Of a DNA stretch of 64,000 nucleotides, positions 35,674-45,022 are shown piece after piece (positions within the stretch are counted from its first letter, which is position 1; every line of letters begins with the position of its first letter). The DNA is from Tolypothrix sp. PCC 7712 (GTDB lineage: Bacteria > Cyanobacteriota > Cyanobacteriia > Cyanobacteriales > Nostocaceae). The position numbers and the translations under genes were made by a program. Location: the NCBI RefSeq assembly GCF_025860405.1, contig NZ_CP063785.1, forward strand, positions 3,658,001 through 3,722,000, written 5' to 3'. Under the pieces are notes generated by a model. That model was given only the letters and a program-made list of their open reading frames with translations. It did not search any database and was not told where the DNA came from.

Positions 35674-38600
35674 AGACTAGAAAACAAAGAGTGATTTATA
35701 CCGTAGATCGGAGTGTGATTTCTAAAATCAAATGTACCTTGCCGCTAAGGGATAGCGTCCAAACACAAAAATTATCAATTTGGCGCTGGGCTTTGCAAAG
35801 TAAGGGTAAAAAAGTCATATTACTGGCATTTTTGGCATGGATTGCCCCTTCTTTATTCGAGATCAACACCCCTAATAACCAAGCCTTCGCCGCCGAGGCA
35901 GAAAACAGCGAATCACCAACTGTTGCTCAACCCGAAGAAGCAGTATTACCAGAGGCGCAAACAGAGGCTAATGAGGTAATTGCTCAAGCCTTCCCCACTA
36001 CAACACCTTCCTCTAGCGATCCAGGCTCGATATTTCCGCCAGATCCAGCTACCCAATTTCAGCAAAATCCCAACTCTCCGGTTACTCAACCACAAACAAT
36101 CCCGGTACCCACTCCCACACAGTCACCGCCAGCCGCTACACCCACGACTGAAACGCCGAGTACCAAAAATAAATTCAAAATCGATATTTTACCTGTTGGC
36201 GATCCCCGAGTCCAAGCAGATGGACGCTCTACAATCAGGCTGCAAGGACAAATTACCGATGACCAAGGTCAACTAATTACTGAAGATTTAGTAGTAACTT
36301 TGACCACTAGTGCGGGGAAATTTGTTGGCACAGATCAAGATAAAGACCAAGCTGGGTTTCAAGTACGTGCCATAGATGGGGAATTTACCGCAACTCTGCA
36401 ATCAGATATTAAACCCCAACAAGTCAGAATTCGTGCTGCTGTAGAGAAAATCACTACGAGAAGGCCTCAAATTGAGCCTGGAGATTTATCATTTCCCCAA
36501 CAAACAGATACTTCTCTCCTCGACAAAATTGGGGAAGCACCCATTGAGGCTTATACCCAAGTTGAATTCACTACCTATCTGCGTCCTTCCCTCACCACAG
36601 GGATAGTTAACCTACGGATTGGGCCGAGGGGAACCGACTACTGGGGCAGTTTTCAAGACTTCCTCAACCCCGACAGAACAGGGGGAACCCAAGTTGATTT
36701 AACGGCGGCGGTGTTCGCCACAGGCAAAGTTGGAGATTGGTTATTTACGGGAGCATTTAACAGCGAACGCCCGATTAACCAAGATTGTGAGGGGAGAAAC
36801 CGATTATTTGGCGGCGTGCAGTTCTGCGAACAGCAATATCCCGTCTACGGCGACAGTTCTACAGTTACACCCACTACCCCCTCTATTGATAGTTTTTATG
36901 CGCGTTTAGAGCGCAGTTCCTCCGTTCCCGGAGCAGAACCAGACTATTTGATGTGGGGGGACTATAACACCCAAGAATTTGCGAGAACTTCCCAACTATT
37001 TACAGCCACTTCCCGTCAATTACATGGTTTCAAAGCCAACTACAACTTTGGCCCCTTGCAAATTACCGGGTTATACGCCAACAACATCGAGGGGTTCCAA
37101 CGCGATACGATAGTCCCCAACGGCGTGAGTGGTAACTATTTCCTCTCCAAACGGTTGTTGGTTCCAGGGAGTGAAACCGTTTATTTGGAAGCCGAAGAAA
37201 TTAATCGCCCCGGTACAGTAATTCAACGTCAACAGCTATTTCGCGGCCCTGATTACGAAATAGACTACGATCGCGGCACACTTTTGTTCCGTCGTCCCAT
37301 CTTAGCTACAGAACTTAACCCCTTTGGAGCCACCTTAGTTAGACGTATTGTTGTTACCTACCAAAACGAAGGCGGAGAAGACACCAAACTTTACGGTGGA
37401 CGACTGCAATACAACCTATCCCAGGATTTAGACAACAAATCCTACATAGCTGGTAGTTACCTGCAAGAAGACCAAGGTAGCCAAGATTTTCAACTCTATG
37501 GCGCAGACTTTTTATTGTCTTTTGGTAGCGCTGGTAGGGTAATTGGGGAGTATGCCCGTTCTAATAGCACCCTCGTAAACGGTCAAGATGCCAACGGTTC
37601 TGCTTACCGCTTAGAAGCATTTGGTAACCTAGGCGATCGCTTATTAGGGCAAGCCTACTACCGCGCCGTAGAACCTAACTTTGCCAATAATTCTACCTTT
37701 AGCTTTACTCCCGGACAAACACGCTATGGGGCTTCTTTAATAGGGAAAGTCACCGACACCACTAGCTTGACAGTTGGTTACGACTTTGAAGAAAACTACG
37801 GTACTACAGCCACAGGGTTAAATAGTGTCCTCGGCTTTTTTGACCTCTTCGATCCCCAACCCCAAGCCCGTCCTGGAGAGACAGTTAACAACACCCTCAA
37901 AACATTCCGCGCAGGCATACTGCAAAGAGTAGGCCCGGCAGATGTGAGTTTAGAGTATGTTAATCGTTCCCGCGAAGACCGGATTAGCACTCGATTTAGT
38001 GGCGATGCCGATCAATTAGTTTCGCGTTTAAAATTGCCCCTAACAGAATCTTTGACCTTCCAAGGGCAAAATGAACTGAATTTAGGCGATAGCGACCCCC
38101 TCTATCCCAACCGCACCACCTTGGGTCTAGATTGGAAAGCTTATCCCGGCGTGACATTCCGCCTAGCCCATCAATTCTATGACGACAGCAGCTTAATTCC
38201 TGGTAACTCCATCACCACCCTAGACACAATCCTTGATCGCAAACTCTCCGAAGATACCAGTTTGATCGGTCGCTATTCCGTTTTATCAGCATTTAACGGC
38301 CTCCAAGGTCAAGGTGCTGTAGGGTTAAATCATCGTTGGGCCGTGGCTCCAGGATTACGCGTAAACCTTGGCTACGAATACATATTTAAGAACATCTTTA
38401 ACGGTACTGCTGCTGGTTCCCAATTTGGGCAATATTATGCAGTTGGGCAAACAGCCTCCACCCTGGGACTATTTTCTGGTTCCGTTTATAGTATCGGGTT
38501 GGAGTACACAGATAACCCCGAATTCCAAGCCAGCACTAGATTTGAATATCGTGATGGCGATGAAAGCAACAACTTAGTAATTTCCGCCGCCGCCGCCGGG

Positions 38601-39446
38601 AAAATCTCACCAGCTTTAACCGCCTTAGTGCGCTACCAACAAGCCGGAGAAGCCAACGTCTTTTTACCTTCCACCGTTGGTGTGGTGGCTGAAGGCGTGA
38701 GATTCCAAGAACTAGGCGATACCTCCAACTTAAAAATCGGTTTAGCCTACCGCGATCCCAGAAGCGATAAATTCAACGCCTTACTCAAATATGAGTGGCG
38801 GCAAAACTTCGACTCCATCCCCGAAGCCCAATTAACCGGAAGTACCGCTACAGGCCAAATCTTTTCCGCAGAAGCCATCTACGCCCCAAGTTGGCGCTGG
38901 GAATTTTACGGCAAATACGCCTTACGTAATGGTGTGACATTTTTAAATGGCGATCGCTACGATGCTAATGTCAACTTAGCCCAGCTACGGGCAACTTACA
39001 GACTTGGTTACCGTACCGATTTAGCAGTAGAAGGACGCTGGATTGGGCAAACCTCCAATAGTGGCACCAACTACACCGAATTTGGCGTAGCTGTCGAAAC
39101 TGGGTATTATTTAACCCCCGATTTACGCATAGGCTTAGGCTACAGCTTTGGTAGTGTCGATGACCGGGATTTTACTGGCTACCGTTCCGAAGGTGGCGTT
39201 TATCTCAATATCAGCTTGAAGTTGAATGAACTTTTGGGTGGCTTTGGCTTGCAAAAACCTGTACCCAAGCAAGAACAAGAATCGGAAGTACAACCCCTTG
39301 CTCAAGTACAGCCGACATCCCAACGTCAACTGATTAATACTCTCAAACAAGCACAAGCACTTCCCAAACCCCCTGAATCGGACACATCCCAAAGTAAACT
39401 CTTTGAGCTGATTAAGCGTTGGAAACAGCCACAAGCATCGAACTAA
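35670..39446 (+). CDS. Large outer-membrane beta-barrel-like protein with Ig-like domain
   Basis: A 1258-residue envelope protein. A hydrophobic signal segment (KKVILLAFLAWIAPSLF, about 47-64, ending AFAAEA) is followed by a Pro/Thr-rich linker (about 110-170), an invasin/Big-1-like Ig domain (about 180-290, IRLQGQITDDQGQLITEDLV) and a very long region of alternating aromatic and polar strands (about 300-1190, such as RLGYRTDLAVEGRWIGQTSN and TEFGVAVETGYYLTPDLRIG), typical of outer-membrane barrels. A short helical, Gln-rich tail ends it. It may be a translocation or scaffold pore. It starts within the stop of the preceding gene (ATGA). Confidence 0.75.
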   Translation: MKTRKQRVIYTVDRSVISKIKCTLPLRDSVQTQKLSIWRWALQSKGKKVILLAFLAWIAPSLFEINTPNNQAFAAEAENSESPTVAQPEEAVLPEAQTEANEVIAQAFPTTTPSSSDPGSIFPPDPATQFQQNPNSPVTQPQTIPVPTPTQSPPAATPTTETPSTKNKFKIDILPVGDPRVQADGRSTIRLQGQITDDQGQLITEDLVVTLTTSAGKFVGTDQDKDQAGFQVRAIDGEFTATLQSDIKPQQVRIRAAVEKITTRRPQIEPGDLSFPQQTDTSLLDKIGEAPIEAYTQVEFTTYLRPSLTTGIVNLRIGPRGTDYWGSFQDFLNPDRTGGTQVDLTAAVFATGKVGDWLFTGAFNSERPINQDCEGRNRLFGGVQFCEQQYPVYGDSSTVTPTTPSIDSFYARLERSSSVPGAEPDYLMWGDYNTQEFARTSQLFTATSRQLHGFKANYNFGPLQITGLYANNIEGFQRDTIVPNGVSGNYFLSKRLLVPGSETVYLEAEEINRPGTVIQRQQLFRGPDYEIDYDRGTLLFRRPILATELNPFGATLVRRIVVTYQNEGGEDTKLYGGRLQYNLSQDLDNKSYIAGSYLQEDQGSQDFQLYGADFLLSFGSAGRVIGEYARSNSTLVNGQDANGSAYRLEAFGNLGDRLLGQAYYRAVEPNFANNSTFSFTPGQTRYGASLIGKVTDTTSLTVGYDFEENYGTTATGLNSVLGFFDLFDPQPQARPGETVNNTLKTFRAGILQRVGPADVSLEYVNRSREDRISTRFSGDADQLVSRLKLPLTESLTFQGQNELNLGDSDPLYPNRTTLGLDWKAYPGVTFRLAHQFYDDSSLIPGNSITTLDTILDRKLSEDTSLIGRYSVLSAFNGLQGQGAVGLNHRWAVAPGLRVNLGYEYIFKNIFNGTAAGSQFGQYYAVGQTASTLGLFSGSVYSIGLEYTDNPEFQASTRFEYRDGDESNNLVISAAAAGKISPALTALVRYQQAGEANVFLPSTVGVVAEGVRFQELGDTSNLKIGLAYRDPRSDKFNALLKYEWRQNFDSIPEAQLTGSTATGQIFSAEAIYAPSWRWEFYGKYALRNGVTFLNGDRYDANVNLAQLRATYRLGYRTDLAVEGRWIGQTSNSGTNYTEFGVAVETGYYLTPDLRIGLGYSFGSVDDRDFTGYRSEGGVYLNISLKLNELLGGFGLQKPVPKQEQESEVQPLAQVQPTSQRQLINTLKQAQALPKPPESDTSQSKLFELIKRWKQPQASN

Positions 39447-39483
39447 TAACAAAGTCCAGATTCAAGGTGTATAGGAGTGAGTG

Positions 39484-41868
39484 ATGTCCAGTTTTAAAGT
39501 CCGTTGGTTACTAGATTTTCCACTGAGGAAAGCAAAAGATTCTCCGTCAAAACAATCAAAATTTCATAGTCCAAACTTAGGCGATCGCAATTTTCAAAAG
39601 GTAGCACAACCAAATTTCTCTCAAACTCTTCTTTCTTTGTGTTCTTCTCTGCGAGACGCTACGCGAACGCGCACTACCCTGCGGGAAGCCGCTAAAGCGT
39701 CTACGCGGTTCGTTTTCCCCCTAACCCTCTGCCTTTTAACATCCGAAGTCGCACTTAGCCAAACCCCCAGTTTACCCTTACCAATTTCTCTGCGGGTAAT
39801 AGTCAACAGCAACCAAGATGGTAATATTCAGCCAGATGCCCAGCTCACCTTACGCGAAGCCATCGAACTAGTAAATGGTACCCTAACCGTTGCCCAACTC
39901 AGCGATGTCGAAAAAGCCCTAGTACAACCTACTACAGGCAGTTCGCGCATTGAATTTAATTTACCTCCAACTGCCACTACAATTCTTTTACAGCAACAAC
40001 TCCCAGATTTAGCCAGTCCGGGATTAGTGATCGATGGCGCTAGCCAGCCAGGATATGACGCTGCTGGTTCCGCTACAGCCGAAATTGCCATTCCCATTCC
40101 CGTAGTCGCGATCGCACCTGCACCAGGTAAAGAAATATTTCGCGGTTTAACTGTGGTGGCTGATGGTGTAACCATTCGTGGTTTAAGCATTTATGGCTTC
40201 AACGCCAGCCCCATTAAGCAGCAATTGGGAAATCTGTTAATTTACGATGGCGTACCCAAGCCTGTAACTTTAACAACACCCCCAGGAGATATTGTCATTT
40301 CCCATCGTCTCCCACCTCCCAATACCAAGAAACAGCAGCCACCTAATAGTAATTTCCCCTTTTACAACCAGGATGTGCCACCCAAAAACGTGGTGATTGA
40401 GAATAACTGGCTAGGGTTACCCATAGATGAAAAGGTGCCATCAGAAACTTCTGCTTTCGGAGTTTACGTATTCAACTCCCAAGGGACAACCATTCGCCGC
40501 AACCGCATCTATTACCATGATGGCAGCGCCATTATTACCTCAGTCCGGGGGGAAAATACCTTAGTCCAAGAAAATATCATTGTCAGCAATGGTTTGGCAG
40601 GAATGCCCGATGCTTTACGCATTGAAGGTGTAGTGAATAATTCCCAAATCACCAGCAACTTAATTTGCGCTAATGATGGTGCTGGGGTGTATTTATTTAA
40701 ACCAGAAGGTAACTTGCAAATCCGTGATAACCGCATCACGTACAACGGCAGACGTTTGCGGCGGGCAGCAGTTTTCTTAACGGGTAGTAACCATCAAGTA
40801 ACCAATAATGAAATTTCTTATCAAACTGGGCCTGGGGTAGTGGTAACAGCCTTTCCCCAAAGTCAACGCAACATTATTCAAAATAATACCTTTGCTGCCT
40901 TAGAAGGCTTGAGTATTGACCTGAATGGCCAAAGAAATTTAGATGTGAATGAGTGGCAAAGGGGAGATGGCCCCAATCCTAAACGTAATTCTGGGAATCG
41001 CCGTTTAGATACAGGTAACGCGGCAATTAATGCCCCAGAATTCACCACGCGGGAATTTCTGCCTACAGGTAATAGCGTCACCTTGCAAGGTAAAGCCGAT
41101 CCCGGTTCTGAGGTGACAATTTATCGCCTGGGTGACTATCAACAAGGTAAGCAAGCAATTTATCAAACAGGTTATGGGGCGCTCAGTCAACCATTAACCA
41201 GCGTAGCTGTGGATGAGAAGGGGAATTTTAGCGTTACCGTCCCCAATGTCAAAGTAGGAGATATTGTGAGTGCGATCGCCACCGATCCCAAATACGGTAC
41301 ATCCGAACCTGCGATCGCGGCCTTTATTGGCCCGAGAACTACTACACCCAGTCTGCCACCTGCCAGCAGACAAAACCCCGTACCGCAATGTACTTCTCGC
41401 CCAGTACCACCCGAACCAGTCCCACCCACAACCCCCCCAACTTTAATTCCGCCCGCCCCCATCAAGATACGCGTACCCCGGAACGTTCACTTTGCCTTAG
41501 ATAAATCCTTCATTAGTCCAGAAAGCGCGAAAGTCCTGGATCGGGTAGTAGAAGTCTTAAAGCAATATCCCTCAATTATTATCGAAATCCAAGGACACAC
41601 CGACCCCCGCGCCAGCAACGACTATAACCTAGCCTTGGGTAGAAGAAGGGCCTTATCTACGAGAAATTACTTATTACGACAAGGTGTACCCCCAGAACGG
41701 ATGACCATCCGCAGCTTAGGCGAAACTCAACGTGTCAGTGAAGGTAGTAACCGCGTAGATTACGCACGCGATCGCCGCGCCGAAATCATCTTCAAAGACG
41801 TAAGAGGCGTGGAAATCATCATTGAAGGCCAAGAACAAGACCTGCAATTAGAACCAGAACGAAGGTAG
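39484..41868 (+). CDS. Beta-helix protein with C-terminal OmpA peptidoglycan-binding domain
   Basis: A protein of about 794 residues. After a long n-region, the hydrophobic signal core FVFPLTLCLLTSEVALSQ (about 76-93) indicates export. A right-handed beta-helix-like region follows (about 180-470: LRGENTLVQ-type turns, VVIENNWLGLP, NRIYYHDGSAI), then a Pro-rich linker. The C-terminal OmpA domain (about 665-785) has VHFALDKSFISPESAKVLD, IEIQGHTDPRASNDYNLALG with RRRALSTRNYL and the Asp and Arg of the peptidoglycan site. It should tether the complex to the wall. ATG 39484 has GGAG about 8 bases upstream. A palindromic repeat encodes residues of about 53-74. Confidence 0.8.
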   Translation: MSSFKVRWLLDFPLRKAKDSPSKQSKFHSPNLGDRNFQKVAQPNFSQTLLSLCSSLRDATRTRTTLREAAKASTRFVFPLTLCLLTSEVALSQTPSLPLPISLRVIVNSNQDGNIQPDAQLTLREAIELVNGTLTVAQLSDVEKALVQPTTGSSRIEFNLPPTATTILLQQQLPDLASPGLVIDGASQPGYDAAGSATAEIAIPIPVVAIAPAPGKEIFRGLTVVADGVTIRGLSIYGFNASPIKQQLGNLLIYDGVPKPVTLTTPPGDIVISHRLPPPNTKKQQPPNSNFPFYNQDVPPKNVVIENNWLGLPIDEKVPSETSAFGVYVFNSQGTTIRRNRIYYHDGSAIITSVRGENTLVQENIIVSNGLAGMPDALRIEGVVNNSQITSNLICANDGAGVYLFKPEGNLQIRDNRITYNGRRLRRAAVFLTGSNHQVTNNEISYQTGPGVVVTAFPQSQRNIIQNNTFAALEGLSIDLNGQRNLDVNEWQRGDGPNPKRNSGNRRLDTGNAAINAPEFTTREFLPTGNSVTLQGKADPGSEVTIYRLGDYQQGKQAIYQTGYGALSQPLTSVAVDEKGNFSVTVPNVKVGDIVSAIATDPKYGTSEPAIAAFIGPRTTTPSLPPASRQNPVPQCTSRPVPPEPVPPTTPPTLIPPAPIKIRVPRNVHFALDKSFISPESAKVLDRVVEVLKQYPSIIIEIQGHTDPRASNDYNLALGRRRALSTRNYLLRQGVPPERMTIRSLGETQRVSEGSNRVDYARDRRAEIIFKDVRGVEIIIEGQEQDLQLEPERR
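39644..39705. repeat. Palindromic interspersed repeat inside the beta-helix/OmpA gene
   Basis: CTTCTCTGCGAGACGCTACG with GCGGGAAGCCGCTAAAGCGT is the same repeat family that elsewhere lies between genes (286-317, 23340-23385). Here it is read in frame as SLRDATRTRTTLREAAKAST, before the signal-peptide core. Confidence 0.7.
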
Positions 41869-41874
41869 ATGCGA

Positions 41875-41970
41875 TCGGGCATTGGGGATGGGGCACAGGG
41901 CATTGGGCATTGCTTACTTCTCCCTCATCCCCCTCATCCCCCTCATCTCCCTGCCTCCTGCCTCATCCCC
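41875..41970. repeat. Minisatellite between two envelope genes
   Basis: GGGCATTGGGGATGGGGCAC runs are followed by CTCATCCCCCTCATCCCCCT runs. It is non-coding, although a frame from 41910 reads through it as MLTSPSSPSSPSSP, which is not taken as real. Confidence 0.75.
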
Positions 41971-42017
41971 CCGGCTTTTTGAGTAAAAAATTTTACAACT
42001 TGTTTAGGAAGCCAATA

Positions 42018-44837
42018 ATGAAACCTTTATTAAAAAATGTAGTAAAACCCTTAAGGGGTACATTTCTGACATTACTGTTTACTGTGCCGCAGATTTCCTT
42101 AGGAGGTGCCTTTTCCGATAAAAAAGTTTTGGCGCAAGCACAACCAAGTTGTCCAGATGGTACACAACCCGCCACTTATGAGTGGAATCCTACTAACAAC
42201 GTGGCAGATTTTTTAGCTCAAACCCTTGTTGCTAAAGGAGTTCGGGCTACCTTTCAGTTCAGTGATAATCCTGGGCCTTTGGGAACAGTTACAGACACCG
42301 CGACTTTCGATCCCAACTCAGATAACCAAGTTACCAGAATTGACTCAGGCTTACCTCAAGATATTTACGGTGGGATTCTAGGAACCCATCTGCGTTGGAA
42401 TATTGGTTTGGGTAAAAACCCAGCACAAGGTACTTCTACACTCACCATTAACTTTTCTCAACCGGTCACTCTAGCCACTCCCCTCACCTTTCTAGATGTT
42501 GACCGAGATGGGGCACGAGATTTTGGGAGAATTTTCCAAGATGTAATTACGGTGACAGGATTTAATGGCACTGCACCCGTACCGTTAACAGGCACTGCTC
42601 TCGGCCCCAATACTAGAGTTACTAATAATGGTAATAGTGTGGTGGCCGCAGGGGTGAATGAAAATGCTTTTCCTGATTCAACTAATGGCAACGCTGAAAT
42701 TACATTCTCTGGTGCTGTCAGCCAAATCCGAGTTGTTTACCAAGCAGGTAGAGAATTTGGTGAACCCGGACAGGATGAGACTGTCGGTCTGAATAGGATC
42801 AGTATTTGTCTGGCACCAGCTTCCATTGGTGATACTGTATTTAATGACACCAATGCCAACAACATCCAAGACCCTGGCGAACCTGGCATTAGCGGTGTGC
42901 AAGTCAATGTCAGAAACAGTAGTGGTACTGTAGTTGGTACCGCAACTACCGATACTAATGGTAGATATACTGTCCCTAATTTAAATCCAGGACAATACAC
43001 AGTTAGCGTTGCACAAACACCTAGTGGTTTTTCACCTACTCTGACCCAACCCAATCCCATCACCTTGACTTCTGGGCAAAATTTCGACCAAGCTGATTTT
43101 GGTTTTACTCAACAGGCACAAGGTACAGGCTCTATAGGAGATTTTGTATTTAGCGATACTAATGGTAATAACATTCCTGATGCAGGAGAACCGGGAATTC
43201 CTAACATTAATCTCGTACTCAGGAATAGTAACGGTAACGTAGTTGCTACAACCAAAACAGATGCGAATGGGGTTTATCGCTTTCAGAATGTCCCGGCTGG
43301 TAATTACACAGTTGCAGTTACCAATCCTCCGATTAACTTTACCCCAACCCTTACCCAACCCAATGCCATTAGTCTTGCTAATGGACAAAACATTGATACT
43401 GTTGACTTTGGTTTCCTTCCGCCTACTAATGCCTCTATTGGTGATACAGTTTTCACCGACACCAATGGTAATGGGACACAAGATAATAACGAGCCAGGCA
43501 TTCCTAACGTTACAGTCACATTAAGATTACCAAATGGAACTACACAAACTGCTACTACTGATGCTAATGGAAGATACAGCTTCCCAGGATTAGCACCCGG
43601 TAATTATCAAGTAACTGCCAATCCGCCTCAAGGTAATACTCTCACAACTGGTATCAACCCCTTTAATATCAATCTGCTACCAAGTCAACAACTTGATAGT
43701 GCTGACTTTGGTTTCCGCGCAGGTGGGTTTAATGGCACTAGTGGTTCTATCGGCGATACCGTATTCAACGATACCAACGGTAATGGTAGACAAGACGCAG
43801 GTGAAGCAGGAGTTCCGAATGTTCCTGTAACGCTGACTAGTCCTGGGGCAGATGGCTTATTGGGTACTGGTGATGATACTACTCAAACAACAACTACTAA
43901 CGCCAACGGTAACTACACTTTCTCTAATTTACCAGCAGGTAACTATCGAGTTGCGATCGCACCTCCTTTCAACTTGCCACAAGTTACCACTGGTAGTTCT
44001 CAAATAGAAGTGAATCTGCAATCAGGTCAAGCGCTGACTACTGTTGACTTTGGCTTACGGCGACCACCAGGTAATGCCATTGGTGATTTGGTATTTAACG
44101 ACCAAAATAATAATGGTAGACCAGACCCAGGCGAAAGCGGAATTCCCAATGTCAACATTACTGTCAGAAATCCTAACGGTCAAATAGTTGATACTACTAC
44201 TACCAACAATAACGGTAACTTCATTGTTACAGGCTTACCACCCGGTAACTATACCTTAGAAGCCACCCCACCCCAGAATTTCACACCTACAACACCAACC
44301 AGCGTGTCGGTAAATTTGCCAAATGCTAATGCTGAGATTGATAATCTAGACTTTGGTTTTGCGTCTGGGACAGCCAGTAATACAGGTGTACAACTAGTCA
44401 AACGAATCACTGCGATCGCCAGAACAAATGGTCAACGCATCCAATACAATACTTTTATTGATGACCCCAATGATCAAAATGATAATGTCATCAGACCAGC
44501 GCCTCTGGGTCAATATGAAGTGCAAACACCCATAGCCAGCGGTGATGAAGTAGAGTACACCGTTTATTTCCGCGCTGGTCAGTTATTAGAAAATCTCAAT
44601 TTCTGTGACTTAATTCCCACTGGAACAACTTATGTAGCTAATAGCATTACTGTAACTGGCGCTGGTACTGGTGCAGATCAAGGCAGATTTTTCTCGCCTC
44701 TAACACCCTTAGCATCAATTCCTGAAAGTAGTGCTTGCGAAAATACCAATAATCCCAACGGTACAGTAATTGTTAGGTTGGGCAATGTTCCTAATGGTCA
44801 ATCTGGCGCTGTAAGTTTCCGTGTCAGAATCGACTAA
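42018..44837 (+). CDS. SdrD B-like multi-repeat surface adhesin
   Basis: A 939-residue secreted protein. The signal peptide is in the first about 45 residues (LRGTFLTLLFTVPQISLGGA, ending VLAQAQ). A unique N-terminal domain follows (about 50-270), then five SdrD-B repeats beginning SIGDTVFNDTNANNIQDPGE, SIGDFVFSDTNGNN, SIGDTVFTDTNGNG, SIGDTVFNDTNGNG and AIGDLVFNDQNNNG, each of about 95-110 residues with DxNxNG-type calcium sites. The C-terminal part is DUF11-like (VEYTVYFRAGQLLENLNFCD). No LPXTG motif is expected or seen. ATG 42018 has GGAA 9 bases upstream; the longer frame from 41910 is repeat DNA. It closes the envelope gene cluster. Confidence 0.85.
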   Translation: MKPLLKNVVKPLRGTFLTLLFTVPQISLGGAFSDKKVLAQAQPSCPDGTQPATYEWNPTNNVADFLAQTLVAKGVRATFQFSDNPGPLGTVTDTATFDPNSDNQVTRIDSGLPQDIYGGILGTHLRWNIGLGKNPAQGTSTLTINFSQPVTLATPLTFLDVDRDGARDFGRIFQDVITVTGFNGTAPVPLTGTALGPNTRVTNNGNSVVAAGVNENAFPDSTNGNAEITFSGAVSQIRVVYQAGREFGEPGQDETVGLNRISICLAPASIGDTVFNDTNANNIQDPGEPGISGVQVNVRNSSGTVVGTATTDTNGRYTVPNLNPGQYTVSVAQTPSGFSPTLTQPNPITLTSGQNFDQADFGFTQQAQGTGSIGDFVFSDTNGNNIPDAGEPGIPNINLVLRNSNGNVVATTKTDANGVYRFQNVPAGNYTVAVTNPPINFTPTLTQPNAISLANGQNIDTVDFGFLPPTNASIGDTVFTDTNGNGTQDNNEPGIPNVTVTLRLPNGTTQTATTDANGRYSFPGLAPGNYQVTANPPQGNTLTTGINPFNINLLPSQQLDSADFGFRAGGFNGTSGSIGDTVFNDTNGNGRQDAGEAGVPNVPVTLTSPGADGLLGTGDDTTQTTTTNANGNYTFSNLPAGNYRVAIAPPFNLPQVTTGSSQIEVNLQSGQALTTVDFGLRRPPGNAIGDLVFNDQNNNGRPDPGESGIPNVNITVRNPNGQIVDTTTTNNNGNFIVTGLPPGNYTLEATPPQNFTPTTPTSVSVNLPNANAEIDNLDFGFASGTASNTGVQLVKRITAIARTNGQRIQYNTFIDDPNDQNDNVIRPAPLGQYEVQTPIASGDEVEYTVYFRAGQLLENLNFCDLIPTGTTYVANSITVTGAGTGADQGRFFSPLTPLASIPESSACENTNNPNGTVIVRLGNVPNGQSGAVSFRVRID

Positions 44838-44955
44838 TAAATAATTACTAATTCGTAATTCTTAATTCGTAGTTAAACAAGATTTGAGCAGTCAAAATCT
44901 ACAGTAATTATGAGTTATGAATTATCGAATAGTAATTTCAAAAAATGTAACAGAT

Positions 44956-44986
44956 AGTCAGGGCACAAGATTGTTGTGCCCTGACT
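44956..44986. terminator. Bidirectional terminator of the envelope operon and the cyclase gene
   Basis: AGTCAGGGCACAA and TTGTGCCCTGACT form a perfect 13-bp stem with a 5-base loop. It lies between convergent genes 119 bases after 44837 and 37 bases before the cyclase stop. TATAATTTATCT follows on one side and TATCTGTTAC on the other. Confidence 0.8.
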
Positions 44987-45022
44987 ATAATTTATCTGTG
45001 AAAAAGATTATTGGCATTGATA

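Noticed and set aside
41910-42017. N-terminal extension of the SdrD-B adhesin
   Set aside because: It translates a minisatellite (SPSSPSSP) and precedes a better start with a ribosome binding site and signal peptide.
42830-44360. Regular repeats that could be mistaken for a CRISPR or tandem array
   Set aside because: They encode SdrD-B protein repeats of about 300 bp with clear coding periodicity and no spacers.
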